The position numbers were made by a program, and so were the translations under genes. The notes beneath the pieces were generated by a model. The model was not told the DNA's origin and searched no databases. It saw only the letters and a list, made by a program, of their open reading frames with translations. Positions 1 through 11,698 of a stretch of DNA of 64,000 nucleotides are shown in pieces (within the stretch, counting starts at the first letter, position 1; every line of letters starts with the position of its first letter). Source of the DNA: Toxonevra muliebris (Eukaryota > Arthropoda > Insecta > Diptera > Pallopteridae); contig OY829328.1 of NCBI GenBank assembly GCA_963691655.1, positions 79,240,400 to 79,304,399 of the forward strand, given 5' to 3'.

Positions 1-1150
1 GTGCGACACCCGCTTTTGCTACTTTGCCTGCTACCTCCGCACATTTATCTACATACTTACGCACATACATACATACATATATATGTATGCACGTATATAA
101 GCGTATGTATTTCCACCCCAGAAATATTTTGAAATATTTCCAACAACTTTTGTTGTGTTGTGGAATTTTTTCATTTCTTTCTTTTCGTTTTTTCTTGTTC
201 CTTTCCTTGAATAGTTTTACACTACCCCCTTCTGGCATTTTGCCTGTTCATCACATTTGTGCCGTCTAAGGTTTTCTTTTTTTTATTATTGTTATTTTGT
301 TATGTGTGCCTGGCTGCCTTGTATTATATTTCTGTATTTTGTTGTTGTTGTTGTACCCCTTATGCACTCCCACCACTTTTTGTATAGTACTACTTTACTT
401 TAGTATGTGCATTGGCATTTCTCATCCATTTTTTGATGTGTCTTTTCATTTCATAATACATACACACATCCATACATACTTGCGACTATGTCTTGACGGA
501 ACAACCTCCCTCCTTCTATTCCTATCTTTCTCCACTACACTTTTCGGATTTTTTTTTTTGAATATTTTTTTTTTTGGTTTTTTGCCTGTGAGCGTATTTA
601 CTTTTTATTTTCATTATTATTTTTTGTTGTTGCCTTTATTGTTGTAGTTAGTTCTATATATTTTTGTGTTATGGTTTATTTTTGCTTAGCTTTGCAAAAT
701 GCAAGGAAGAAGCAACAACTCTAAGGTGGTGGTGATCCACATTTGATGTTGGGGGGACCAGCGTGCTGTTTTAACCCTTCAGAGGGCGCACCGCGGCAAA
801 TTTGCCGCAAACTTGTTATTCAATGTTATACTATTAAAATACGATCCACGTTTGTTGTTTTAAATCATGCAAGTATTTTCATGCCTACCAAAATTCACAA
901 CTATAAATTTTCAGGACAGTCTGTAAGGGGTTAAGAATTTGTGTGAGGTTACAAATCTCTATAGGGCTTTTTAGTCCGTTTTTAAATTTTTTTTTCTATT
1001 TAAATTATTATTTTCCGCCTTTTAGTCTTGTGTGTGTGTGAAATTGTTTACTGTCAATCCAACAACTATATAGGCACTGGTTGCACTGTGTAATCGATAA
1101 CAACTAAATATGGAAGCAGCAGCAGCACAGTTATATTTTTCTTTCTTTCT
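1..1150. other. Non-coding, low-complexity DNA
   Basis: No gene is recognised here. The stretch has ACATACAT/ATGTATGC microsatellite-like runs near 50-110, T-rich tracts at 540-630 and pyrimidine-rich strings. The open frames are short and made of Leu/Phe/Cys-rich low-complexity residues, so they look like chance ORFs. Confidence 0.6.
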
Positions 1151-1151
1151 A

Positions 1152-2193
1152 AGGGCGATGTTACACGATCAATGTTTTGCTGTCAAACAATGAAATTGTT
1201 GTTGCTTTGAAAAATGAACACTGAGCTAAAGAGAGAATGAACACATTTCACTTCAAATTTTTTCGCTGACGGAAAAAACCTACATCACTACAAATAAATT
1301 GGGGTTGTCGAAGATGCGCTGTTGTATTTTACTGGAAAATAGTAATAAATTATTGCAAAAACTACACTTTTTACTAACTTATAAATGCATTTGTTTTTCT
1401 TTGCCACCTTTTGCGCTGTTTGGCTTTTGTTTGGTTGTGAGAAGACTGGGGACTTAGTGAATAAATTTCGCTCTTCACTACTTTTAGTGCCAATGGGAGT
1501 AAGGCTTCATTACTACTGAACGTTTAGTGGTAGTGGGTATCAAATTTCACTACCACTAAACCTGTAGTGGTAGTGGAAATAAAAATCAACTACCACTAAA
1601 CTTGTAGTGGTAGTGGAAATAAAAATCAACTACCACTAAAACTTTAGTGGTAGTGGAAATAAAAATCAACTACCACTAAACCTTTAGTGGTAGTGGAAAT
1701 AAAAATCAACTACCACTAAATTTTTAGTGGTAGTGGAAATAAAAATCAACTACCACTAAACCTTTAGTGGTAGTGGAAATAAAAATCAACTACCACTAAA
1801 TTTTTAGTGGTAGTGGAAATAAAATTCAACTACCACTAAATAGCAAAAAATTATACAAAAAAAAAAATTGCATTAAAATAATCTCCGCCACTTTGTTACT
1901 TGGCCATTGAATTACCATGTTTTTATAACAATTATTAAGTAATTTTTTAAACAGCACTCATTTTCACAAACAAACAAAAGCCCAACAACGCAAATTTATA
2001 AAGTAGTAAAAAGTCTATTATTTTTTATAAAATATTAGAATTTTCCAATAAAATGCAACAGTGTAGGTTTTTTCGCCAGTAAAAAAGCTTGAAGCGAAAT
2101 GTGTTCATTCTCTCTTTTGCTCAGTGTTCATTTTTCAAAACCACAACAATTTCACTGTTTGACAGCAAAACATTGATCGTGTAACATCACCCT
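1152..2193. mobile_element. Foldback-type element with long inverted arms
   Basis: The left end reads AGGGCGATGTTACACGATC and the right end is its near-exact reverse complement (AGGGTGATGTTACACGATC read inward). The inverted arms run about 140 bp with high identity (1152-1291 and 2063-2193) and continue more weakly to about 1360 and 2005. The middle is a tandem array at 1521-1840. There is no transposase ORF, so the element is non-autonomous. Long imperfect arms around a repetitive core is the foldback architecture. No clear target-site duplication was found. Confidence 0.8.
1521..1840. repeat. Eight tandem 40-bp units with internal palindromes
   Basis: Units start at 1521, 1561, 1601, 1641, 1681, 1721, 1761 and 1801. 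Each contains TTTAGTGGTAGTGG followed by AAATAAAAATCA and then ACTACCACTAAA. TAGTGGTAGT and ACTACCACTA are reverse complements, so each unit junction forms a hairpin. The first unit is the most diverged. Units differ mainly in the 4-bp loop (cctg, cttg, actt, cctt, tttt). Confidence 0.9.
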
Positions 2194-2260
2194 CAGTAAA
2201 AAAGTTTGAAGCGAAATGTGTTCATTCTCTCTTTTGCTCAGTGTTCATTTTTCAAAACAA
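2194..2260. repeat. Duplicated inner-arm fragment of the foldback element
   Basis: Immediately after the right terminus of the foldback element, about 66 bp (from CAGTAAAAAAGTTTGAAGCG on) repeats the inner part of the right arm at 2076-2142, in the same orientation. It looks like a partial tandem copy, an aberrant transposition product, or a remnant of a second element. Confidence 0.75.
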
Positions 2261-3066
2261 AACTTTTTAGAGATGCATTTTTTGAAATGTATACAAAAGA
2301 GAGAGTTAGTAGTAGATTATTAATACTACTTTTATTACTTAGTACTAAATTATAAATTATATTTGTTATAAAAAAAGTATAAATACTGTTATTTAAATTT
2401 GTTTTCTTTATAAGCAAACACCTTGAACATGTTAAGAGTTAAAAAATAATATAAAAAGCAGAAACTAATTCTCCCTATGTACATGCAGTACTATGCAAAT
2501 TATTTTCTTCTAAATTCTCAATTGAATTATGAAAATGCAACGCTGTTGCAAAAAGAAGAAAAGTATCAACACAAATGTTTTCCCAATTGTCAAAGTTCCT
2601 CTTACTTGTCAAAATGCATCTACCATCTTAATTCTTCTGCCATGGTTTTTATATTCTGCATCCTTGAAGTCGTAAAAATTCGTATACTCTTCGTGCTTCT
2701 TCATTAGCTTTTCAGTTTGAATTTTATTCCAATTCGACATTTTCTTATTATTTGATGTTATCGAATTCGGCTTGTAAGAATTTTGTGAGAAAAGATGCCA
2801 AAATACAATTTGAATATGAAACATGCGTGCTTGCGCAGATTTTTAATTTTTAATGTGATTTTCTGCGCAAAACTTTTATCTCTATCTTACTTTTCTACCT
2901 CGCTCTTTCACTCTGTTGCACATCTTTGCACTCGTCTAAACAAAGTCTGAAAGTATGTCGTCCAGTGTACTATAATTATAGTATAACAATAATATTTATA
3001 CATCAGCCTAAAAATATGCTGTTTCCATAAATAGATAAACGTTAATATTTTATATTACATTATATT
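2261..3066. other. Intergenic, nothing recognised
   Basis: AT-rich DNA with no supported gene. Two overlapping opposite-strand ORFs of about 70-76 codons around 2477-2824 have no recognisable domain. Confidence 0.5.
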
Positions 3067-4109
3067 TATAGGGGAAAGGCTTGCAGGTTGAGGCGGGTTT
3101 TGTTTTTATTTCCAAAATATTTTACTAAAAAAAATATCACAGAAAACTATACACCGTTGCAAACGTAATATCTGGAGCTGCAAAAAATAGTTGAAAATAG
3201 TGCTTGAAAAATTAAAAAGTTATGACCAATTTTCCGAACATCTATTTTTTGCCAAAATAAATTATTGGCATGCCGATTAAGACAGTCATAGTAATTGAAA
3301 AATGTTGGAACAAAAAAAATTTTGACGATGAATTTCAAAGTATTATTGTTAATTTATTTATCATAAAGGCCTCAGCCATGAAGAAGAGAAAAAAAGATAA
3401 GAAATTTAATTAATTTTCATCAGAAAGATCAGCATCAGAGTCGCAATTTTGGCACGTGATTTAAATTCGTGTTATGTTGGCACACTTTAAATGGAATGAT
3501 TTTTGACACTTGTTGCATTACACGGAATTTGTGCTAGTTAGTTTGGCTGGTAAATTCTTCACACATAATCAGAAATCAACATCTTCATCTGAAGACGATG
3601 TTTTCTTTCTTTCGACTGCCCGTGTTCGCTTATTATAGAAGTTCAATAGCAATTCCGAACATAAACAAGCATTAAAATGAGGTCTCTGACGTTTTCCCTC
3701 CAAAACATATAACGGCACTTAGTGTATCAACCTGCATGCCTTCATATCTCAACCTGCAATCATCGCTGATATTTTGAAACGATGTAATATTTTTTTCATT
3801 ATGCAAGATATGTTCAGAACTCCTTCGGAACATTAAAATAGAGGAAAAACTGTGGTACGAATATTATATTAACCTTTTTGTACGGCTTCAATAACTACAT
3901 TTTTTACGTTTAGAAATTTCTCAAATTCACTTTTTCACAAAAACTGTTTAGATATTCTGTTTGAAACATAAGAAATGGCAACAAGTAGATTTTTCTGTAA
4001 TGAAAAATTTATGATGTTATATCAACGTTCCAGCAGAAACATTCGTAGCGTTAGTGGAAAAAAAAACAAAAATATTGGACTGTCTCAACCTGCATGCCAT
4101 TCCCCTATA
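3067..4109. mobile_element. Non-autonomous TIR element, about 1.04 kb
   Basis: The 28-bp ends are inverted repeats. The left (3067-3094) contains GGGGAAAGGCTTGCAGGTTG and the right (4082-4109) reads inward as GGGGAATGGCATGCAGGTTG, with three mismatches across 28 bp. Extra CTCAACCTGCA copies lie at about 3730 and 3752 in the same orientation as the right end. Flanks are TATA/TATAT, compatible with a TA duplication. No transposase is visible. Confidence 0.75.
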
Positions 4110-4224
4110 TATTTTAGATATTTTATATTGCATTGTCATCCAGTTCTGAGCTATGTTTACAGTTTTAAGTCTGTAGCTCATGAGGAAGTTAGTTTAAAAT
4201 CAGATGCAAAATTCCACCCGAACA

Positions 4225-4256
4225 GACAGACAGGCAGACTGACAGACAGACACCAT
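4225..4256. repeat. (CAGA)n-type microsatellite
   Basis: An imperfect CAGA/GACAG run lies just downstream of the 3067-4109 element. Confidence 0.8.
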
Positions 4257-4390
4257 TGAAAGCGAGTTGATATAAAGGTGGTAATAAAATAAGTCAAATA
4301 AAAAAAAGCAAATTTCTACCACGGCTAATTTTGTGGCCATGAAAAAATAAAAAGCGATGAAAAACGTCTAATCCCTCTTCATCTACTATA

Positions 4391-5061
4391 CGTAAAGCTG
4401 AAACTTTTACGCAAAAAAATTAAAACAAACCGGGGGAAGAGCGTCCCAAAAATGACAAAAGTTATGTGTGATTGATTGAGTGAATAAATCCAAACCCAAC
4501 ATTTTCTGAGTATACTAATTTTTTCAACAATTTATTGAGTTCAATCGCTTTGCTATACATTCTCCACATTTTTTTTTTTTTTGGGGGGTATTTTCATATT
4601 ATTATAATATGTTAGAAATAGTTGTGACTCTTGTTTTGCCTTTGGTTGCTTTTGGGATTATGGTGAGGAACCATACCTTGTCTCCTAACGATGCTTCATC
4701 CCAAAACCCTCTCAATGGTCTTGATTTGTTGGTAAAATCTCTTGCCTCTCTTGATTTTTTCTGTAGAAAGCTGCTAGAAAATGGTTTTCAAATAGGAGAA
4801 TACTTGGTCTTCCATGTTTCAGGCCTTCACAAAATTTTGAATGAAGCCTAAGTTTATGTGCGATACTGGAAAAATTATATTTTCTTTCTTGATAAGAAAT
4901 GTTGCTTTGCCCACTGTGGCGTCGTCCCTTTCTTCCCAGTTTTTTCTTCTATAATGATGATCCCTCCGCTTTTTCCGTTGACAGCTCGAGATCTCTTACA
5001 AAGCAAGACCCAAAACTATTCTAATAATATGAAAACTTTATGTAAAAGTTTCAGCTTTACG
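4391..5061. mobile_element. Tc1/mariner-like MITE, 671 bp
   Basis: The ends are a perfect 20-bp inverted repeat: CGTAAAGCTGAAACTTTTAC at 4391-4410 and its complement at 5042-5061. Both ends are flanked by TA (4389-4390 and 5062-5063), the expected duplication for the Tc1/mariner superfamily. An 80-codon ORF at 4609-4851 lies inside but shows no transposase motif, so it is not called as a gene. Confidence 0.85.
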
Positions 5062-5365
5062 TACTAGACCCGGCAGAACTAGCTGTAAAATTAGATTTTT
5101 TAAAAATCTAGCATATTTTCACTGATATCTTGAATCGCTTTAGCCAATTAAAACTCTGTAAAGATATGTTTGCTTATCATCTCAATAGTTTTCGTTTGGT
5201 GTCATGAACGGATATTTCTAGCTCGAATGAATTTTAAAGTGTAAAAAAGTCGAAAAAATTAAACAAAATTATAATCTCCTAAAAACTGTTCCGCGGGAGA
5301 AAACCCGAAAGAAAAGCCATAAAGCTATCGCTCATCAAATTTTTTGTGTAAACTAGTGTTAGAAA

Positions 5366-5440
5366 TTTTGTTACGATGTGTTACGACCAGGGGGGAGCGA
5401 TCAAAATTGGGTCACGTAATATATATGAACGGCCCTTAGG
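5366..5440. mobile_element. Truncated copy of a short palindromic element
   Basis: This segment matches the right-hand two thirds of the palindromic element at 24660-24770. Shared sequence includes GTTACGATGTGTTACGACCA, then CACGTAATAT, then the end GAACGGCCCTTA. The left terminus is missing. Confidence 0.7.
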
Positions 5441-6710
5441 CTGTGGTTATGTTGGCGCTGGCTGTTCGGCGAACACATCACATTTTACTCTCGTCCTCGG
5501 TCTAGGTGGTTACATCAGGCATTTTTCTTTATTACCTCTGAGCAGAGCACGAGTTGTCAAAAAACGTAATCGTGTTTCTTTTTAGCTCTGAGCACTCAGA
5601 GCAAACGTAATTGTGTTTCTTTTTGTGATCAGAGCGCGCTAAGAGGGTGTTCTCGTGCTTAAATGAAATTGACTGAGCCGACAGAGCACGATTGAAAATA
5701 ATGTTTGGACAGAATACACAAAAATTTAAAATGCTGGACAAGAGCTCAGAATAATTAATTAATCCATTTTCCACAAAAAAGATCCAAATGATTGAACTAC
5801 ATTTTGCTGAAAAATAAACTTGATTATAAATAGCTGTTATATGGCAGTTCGTGCTCCATGCTTTTTAAAATTAAATCAGAGTTGTCAGAGCGTGATCGGT
5901 GTGGTCGTTCTCTACACTACTCTGTGCCAGTGATGGGACTTTTGCACAATTGTGCTAGATCTAACACATTTTTCAAAAAACTTTGATTTCCAACACTTTT
6001 AGCACCGATGGTTCCAAATTTAGCACATTTTCTTTTTTTAAATTTAATTTTTAATAAAACGCAGCTATTATTAGTAACTCCTTAAACATTTTGTAGATGA
6101 AGAATTTACATTAATTTCTTAACATAACTGTAACATAAATATCTCTTTGAAATAAAACAAAACATTCGCATTCTTTAATGTCATGTTTATTCTTTTTTTG
6201 TAAGAAACATTTTTCCAAGTTGGAAATAACGCTATTATAAACTTTGAGCCATGTTATTGGCTTATATTGAGTTTAAATTATTAAACGTATTCAAATGAAT
6301 GAATCAATGTATTTTATTTACTTTATTATTATTAATAGACTGAATTACTATTACTAATATTACTATAATTTAAAACTTAGCACATTTTTCTACAATCTAG
6401 CACAATTTTGCATCCAAATCTAGCACCGTCAAAAAATTTTTAGTCCCATCACTGCTCTGTGCTCTGAGTTAAAAAAGAAAAACGCCGATTGAGTTCGTTG
6501 CAGAGTTGCTTTTGGCTGAAATGTTCTCCTTTGTGTAATACTATTTTGTATGTAATGATATTGTTTTGTAAAATGACTCATTGCAACCCTGAATGCTCGA
6601 GCACTCAGCATATCGTGCTCGTTGAGAGAGTGAATAAAGATTCTCACTTTGTATTCGGTGTAATAACAATTTCATGGTGTTCGCCGAGCAAAATCTGAAC
6701 GCACTTGCGT
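5440..6710. repeat. Composite inverted-repeat region around the hAT MITE
   Basis: Outside the MITE the flanks carry many short inverted AGAGCAC/GTGCTCT and CTCTGAGCACTCAGAGC palindromes (5530-5700 and 6455-6640). CGGCGAACAC near 5467 recurs inverted near 6680. The MITE seems to have landed in an older, degenerate palindromic element, but its exact ends are unclear. Confidence 0.45.
5928..6454. mobile_element. hAT-type MITE with intact 8-bp target duplication
   Basis: The element begins CAGTGATGGGACT and ends with the exact reverse complement AGTCCCATCACTG. It is flanked on both sides by the identical octamer CTCTGTGC (5920-5927 and 6455-6462). CAGTG termini with an 8-bp duplication are diagnostic of the hAT superfamily. 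The 527-bp interior is AT-rich, with GCTAGAT/TAGCACA subterminal motifs and no ORF. A perfect duplication implies a fairly recent insertion. Confidence 0.93.
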
Positions 6711-8861
6711 TATAAGCGAGAAAACAATGCAAAATTCTATACAAACATTCGTCATTCAAACGATACAATAGCAATAAGAACAACAACAACGAACATAATA
6801 ATGCAATAAGCATGAAGCGAAGCTATTTTCCTTTTATGTTATCATTTCCAAGAAACCATCACCACCTACCTACAACGAAAGTACGAAAGATACAAATAAA
6901 CATATGCATGCATGCGCTAACCACCGACGCCTCAAGAATTTCACAAAAAAAAAAAAACATTTTAAAAACCTTTTTGAGTTGTTGAAAATATTTGAAACCA
7001 AAACTAAACCTATGAAGAGATGATGATCAGAAAAGTATAAAAAGAAGCACATACAACAACATAGAATAAGCCGAAGGAAACGAAGTAGATAGTCAAAAAT
7101 AGTGAAGTTAGTACATACATACATATGTATGATGATGAGTATTATGGCAATTTACAAAAAAAAAATAAAAATCCCAGTGCTTGTGCGCACCACAAAAGCA
7201 AAAACCAAAGAAAAAACAACCCAACCCAAAAATCATCAGCAGAAACGTGTTTATTTTTTTTTTTTTCATTACGCAGACGCAAATCGCGCAGCAAAGTAAC
7301 TTCTGTTTTGTTGTTGTGCTGGTGCTTGTAGGTGTTGTATATGAGAGCATATGATAAAAATTGTAGCGGCGGAGACAACGATGACGACGCCAATGCCAAT
7401 GCCGACCGACAACTACCGACATGCACAAATAATAACAACAAACACAAAAACGAAAAATCCTGTTAATATTGGGGTGGAAGAATCAGATCTTTCTCATTGT
7501 AGGAGTAGTAGAGTGTAATAATTTCACAAAAAAGGGGTCTTCTCTACAGAAATACACACTCGCATACACACACCCAACACTATTCAGCCAGCAAGCGAAC
7601 GTTCATGCACAATGACAATAGCAGCAGGTAAGAGAACTAAAGCAACAGCTGCAGCAGGTAAAAATTGAAAGGTACCTCTACCTACCTACCACACCATTCA
7701 ACCAATATTTCCATTCTTCAATTGTACTTTATTTTTCGTTTGTATGTACATATGTTTATACTTATATGTATTTGTAAGCTGGTAGTTAATACAGATAGTG
7801 GTGGTGATGGTGGTATTTCGTCGTTGTAACAGGAAATTCCAAAAAAAAAAATATTTTAGTGATTTTAAAAACTTCACTAATATTTACGATCTTCGGTCGG
7901 CACATGATCATTTTGCTATAGCACAGATAACAATAACAACAACAAAACACCAACAACCCTCTATTTCTTATGTTGGGACAACAGCAGCCAACAAAAATGC
8001 AGCAGGTACGCTGGTTGTTGCCACCCTACACAACTTGCAAACACGGGAAGTGCGTAATTTATATTTAGTTGTTTTTTTTTTCTTCTTGTTTTTTGAATTA
8101 TCATGTTGCTTTGTTTGCAATTTTCAATCGAATTAAATTTATATTATATTGTCAGGAACAACAACAACAACGCCTTGCATGTGAATTTCATGAGTATGAA
8201 ACTTTATATGTATTTTTTGTTGTTGCAGTAACTGAGTAACTGAAAAAAGGGGTTGAGATTCAACAGTTTTTAAAGCACTTGTTTGTTTTTGAAGTAAGTA
8301 AGTACTTGAAATCGAAAAAAAGTCCTCCACATATTTTAACAAATTATGGTTCATAATATGCAAATGAAGCATTTGGATTTGCACAAAAGCCATTGATGAT
8401 TAGATTCTTTTCTGGTATTTAAGTGCTTCTCATAGCAATGAAATCGTATATGGCTTAAATTCGGGTTGTCGAGGTGCAATACTTTGATCCCCTAATTCCA
8501 AAGTGGGGGTGTTTCTATTAGCTTAAAACTTTTTATGATTATGCAGTTTCTCATTATGATAAAATTTGGTTTATTTGAGCAATGGAAGGAGGAGGGCGTT
8601 GGAAGAAGAGCGAGAAAGTTTTCATCGAAAGGTCCTAAAGAGTTGTATGTAATTAAAAGTGAAATGTAGATAAGAATGGATCAGGAGATTACAGAATTTT
8701 GGAATGATTTATTATTTTTGATTATTCAGTCTCAAGCAGTAGTAGATGAAGAAGCTACAGAATGAGAGGAGAGAAAGGACTAAACACTTTTAATTTAAGA
8801 GCAATATTTTATTTCAAGAACGACATTTTATCTCCATTTTATTTTGGCAGTAGTGATGAGC
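6711..8861. other. Intergenic/upstream DNA rich in CAA repeats
   Basis: No gene is recognised. The stretch has A-runs, CAACAA/GCAGCA simple repeats (7610-7660, 7920-8020, 8156-8172), a CACAC run near 7560, and ATGTACATATG strings. Overlapping ORFs around 7100-7450 on both strands are low complexity and mutually exclusive. Confidence 0.5.
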
Positions 8862-10318
8862 TTAGCAGTGACTTTTAGGTTACCAGTGACGTGGTGACCA
8901 GCGACTTTGAAGTTTAAACAGCGACTAAGGTTGCTGATTAAACAGGAATAGGTAGCTGAATCAGATATGACATAAAACATTTTTATTAATATTATTATTA
9001 TCTTCTAAGGCAAAAAAAAAAAAAAAACCAAAAATTTATAATAAAACGTATAAATTTATAATAAAATATGAAAGAAAAACTAAAAAAAAAAAATTTACTT
9101 TCTTTTTCTAAGTAAAAAAATCATTTAGAAAAATTCTGATTCATAAGAAAAAGCTTGAAATATTGGCTGCGTTTTATTCGCCAATTCCTTCTGGTTATGT
9201 ATAGCAATATAATGAAGAAGAGACTTATAGTCCAGTCATTATAAAGATTTACATCATAAAAATTCTGAACTGAGATTTTTCTTCAGTAATTGTTAGTGGG
9301 GGTATGATAGATTCAAAAACCACAAAAATCATTCCTGGGGTTGCAGAGTGACCCCCCAAAAAATCGCCCCTTTGGAGATGTCAAAAAATTATCTAGCACC
9401 CTCCCCCCCCCCCCAAAGACCCACCTCTTTGGTGAAAAACGACTTTTTGTACTAATAACTGGTTACCCGTTGGAGATATCAAAAAATTATCTAAACAACT
9501 GATAAAATTGCAAAATGGTCATTTTTTTTTTATTTCTAACTTTAACAGGATTTTTAAAAGTAATGTCTTGAACTAAAAGATAATACATTTATAACATTAT
9601 TTTTATTTTTATTAGGCCTGCAAATTGTAAAAGTAGCAAAAACCAACAAGCAACTATACTATATTGTTATTTTTGTATACAAAAAATTATCCGTTGCCAA
9701 TGAAAATGGCAGAGGAAGTTGAACTTTATATTCTCTTCTTTTTGATTTTTCTTCCTAGCTTGTTTGGCTTTTGAGTAATTCAGTTTTCCTTATAGGCTTC
9801 GCACTCAAAAATTCAAATAAACAAAGATGCGCGCGCATCTACAGTATATCCAAAGTACTAAATTTGCAATTTCTTAAATATTGAATATCTCGAAAACTAT
9901 GACATATACGCAAAAATTATATAGAAAATCACTTAAGCTTTTTATGTGTGCTAGATAATTTTTTGATATCTCCAACGGTTAACCAGTTATTAGTACAAAA
10001 AGTCGTTTTTCACCAAAGAGGGGGATTTTTGGGGGGTAGGGGGGGGGGTCGCTCTGCAACTCCAGAACTAATTTTTGTGGTTTTTTCCATCTATCATACC
10101 CCCACTAACAATTACTGGAAAAAATCGCAGTTACTCTACCGACTGGGCTATTAACAGCTTGGTTTTATTTTATTCGCACATGTTAAACTAAATGGCGAAT
10201 AAAACGTAGCTATTGAAAGTGACCTCTAAAATATGGTACAGTGACCGCTGGTAGCTACTACAGTGATTTAGCGATCGCTAATATAAAGCCACAGGTATTG
10301 ATATTTCACTCATCTCTA
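8862..10318. mobile_element. Degenerate outer inverted-repeat element hosting a foldback insertion
   Basis: The outer arms are imperfect inverted repeats. GGCTGCGTTTTATTCGCCA near 9163 pairs with TGGCGAATAAAACGTAGC near 10193, and short GTGACC/AGCGA motifs recur inverted in both flanks. The termini resemble TAGAGATGAG/TAGTGATGAG, but no duplication could be matched, so the boundaries are approximate. Confidence 0.45.
9267..10134. mobile_element. Foldback element, about 870 bp, nested
   Basis: Two arms of roughly 230 bp are inverted copies. The left (9267-9500) runs through AGTAATTGTTAGTGGGGGTA, a C-run and TTGGAGATATCAAAAAATTA. The right (9945-10134) is its reverse complement, with a matching G-run at 10030-10050. 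About 450 bp of AT-rich loop separates them. No ORF with transposase motifs is present. Confidence 0.85.
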
Positions 10319-11060
10319 GTAGGTTGGTTAGGTCATGTATCCTCAAAGTGGTAGATATTTGTGTTTTATTTTTCATGCAATTTTCTATTGTATTTTGGCA
10401 TGCCAAAAATCTCACACAATAAAGCAATAAAGACATTTTTGTTTGTAGGCTCAAGGTTTTATACGTACAGTGTGTACTAAAAGTAAGTTGCCACACACAC
10501 TAAAAAAAAAACAAGGAATGTTGAAATAACAATAGTATTCTCTTATTCTCTTTCTTTGTGCTTTAGCTCTTTAACGGGCATAGGTACTCAACAAAACTTC
10601 TCCATCATGATTGATCTTGATCTTTGTCAGTTTTCTCCAACTTTTCCCGATTCGCAGACTTTTAAAGGCCCAACCATAATGGGCTCAAACTGGCTTGCGT
10701 GAACGAAAAGCCAACTTCGGTTCTGTCAATGCCTTAAGTTACCCAAAATACACTAACGTGAGCATAACTGTCAGAACTGTCAAATGTAAGTTACTTACAC
10801 ATAAAAATAAACTATGAGAGAGAGAGAGTGAAAGAGAAAGAGAGAGAGAGTCGATTAAGTCAGCATAAGTGTCGCTCTTTACTTAAGCTACTAAAAGTTA
10901 ACGAAACTTAACGAATTTCTTGGCAATTCTAATTATATGCATGACGATATGATTTCTATGTGTTCCCATTCTCGGCTAAGCTAGCTTAAGCTGACATATG
11001 CCTATTATGGTTCCCACTTTAGTGCTCTGCTCCAAATTTCGGAGGGGGCTTACGCGAAAA
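10319..11060. other. Intergenic with GA-rich microsatellite
   Basis: No gene is recognised. A (GA)n-like tract lies at about 10815-10850. The rest is unassigned, with short inverted motifs (GGCATAGGT near 10580 against TATGCCTATTATGG near 10996). Confidence 0.5.
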
Positions 11061-11085
11061 GGTTTTCAGTCCCGATTGACCGAGA

Positions 11086-11480
11086 TTCGGTTTGAAAGTG
11101 GTCCCGAAAATCCCGGGATCGAAAAAACAAAATCACGGAATTTTCGGGATTCGTATGCATCTCCACAAACTTTTGTTTTCCAAGAATTTTCGTTTTTCTA
11201 ATTCGTTGATGGTACGACCCTTATGACAGTGTATTTCGTGACACATTATTTTCTTTGTTCTTTGTTTTTCAGAAAATCCATTATTTGTTTATTATTCAGG
11301 AAGTGCACCATAAAATAAAATTAAAAGGTTTTACATGCAGAGTGTGAAAAATTCAAAAACAATTCTTGCAAATTTTCGTAGAAAAAAAAAAAAAAATTTC
11401 ACAAAGTACACTGTCAAAAATTTAGTCGGCATCAAGCGATTCATCAGTGAAAACATTTTCTGTCGACTCAAAGATACCTA
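11086..11480 (+). repeat. Direct repeat copy 1 (about 0.4 kb)
   Basis: This segment and the one at 11699-12110 share long stretches in the same order: ATTCGG(T)TTGAAAGTGGTCCC, ATCCCGGGAT, GTATGCATCTCCACAAACTT, GATGGTACGAC, GACAGTGTATTTCGTGACAC and ATTATTTTCTTTG. They look like an old tandem or element-internal duplication. Confidence 0.85.
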
Positions 11481-11698
11481 AACACGAAACGCGTTTTCAT
11501 TTTCGCTTGCCGAGTTTCCGCTTGCGGAGTTTGATTTGAACAGCGATCGGTTGTTATTGGTATTAAGTTATCAGGCCAGCATTAAAAATGGTTTTTTGGG
11601 TCACCATATTTTTAAAATACGCCGAAGGCAGTTATTCACAAGTATTTGTACGTTCTATAGTAAGTAGGAATACCAATCTAAGGATCATGGAATTCCAG

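Noticed and set aside
1521..1840. CRISPR-like regular array
   Set aside because: Repeats are contiguous 40-bp tandem units without unique spacers in a eukaryotic foldback element.
4609..4851. 80-codon frame inside the 671-bp MITE
   Set aside because: No transposase motif is recognisable; probably chance or a highly decayed remnant.
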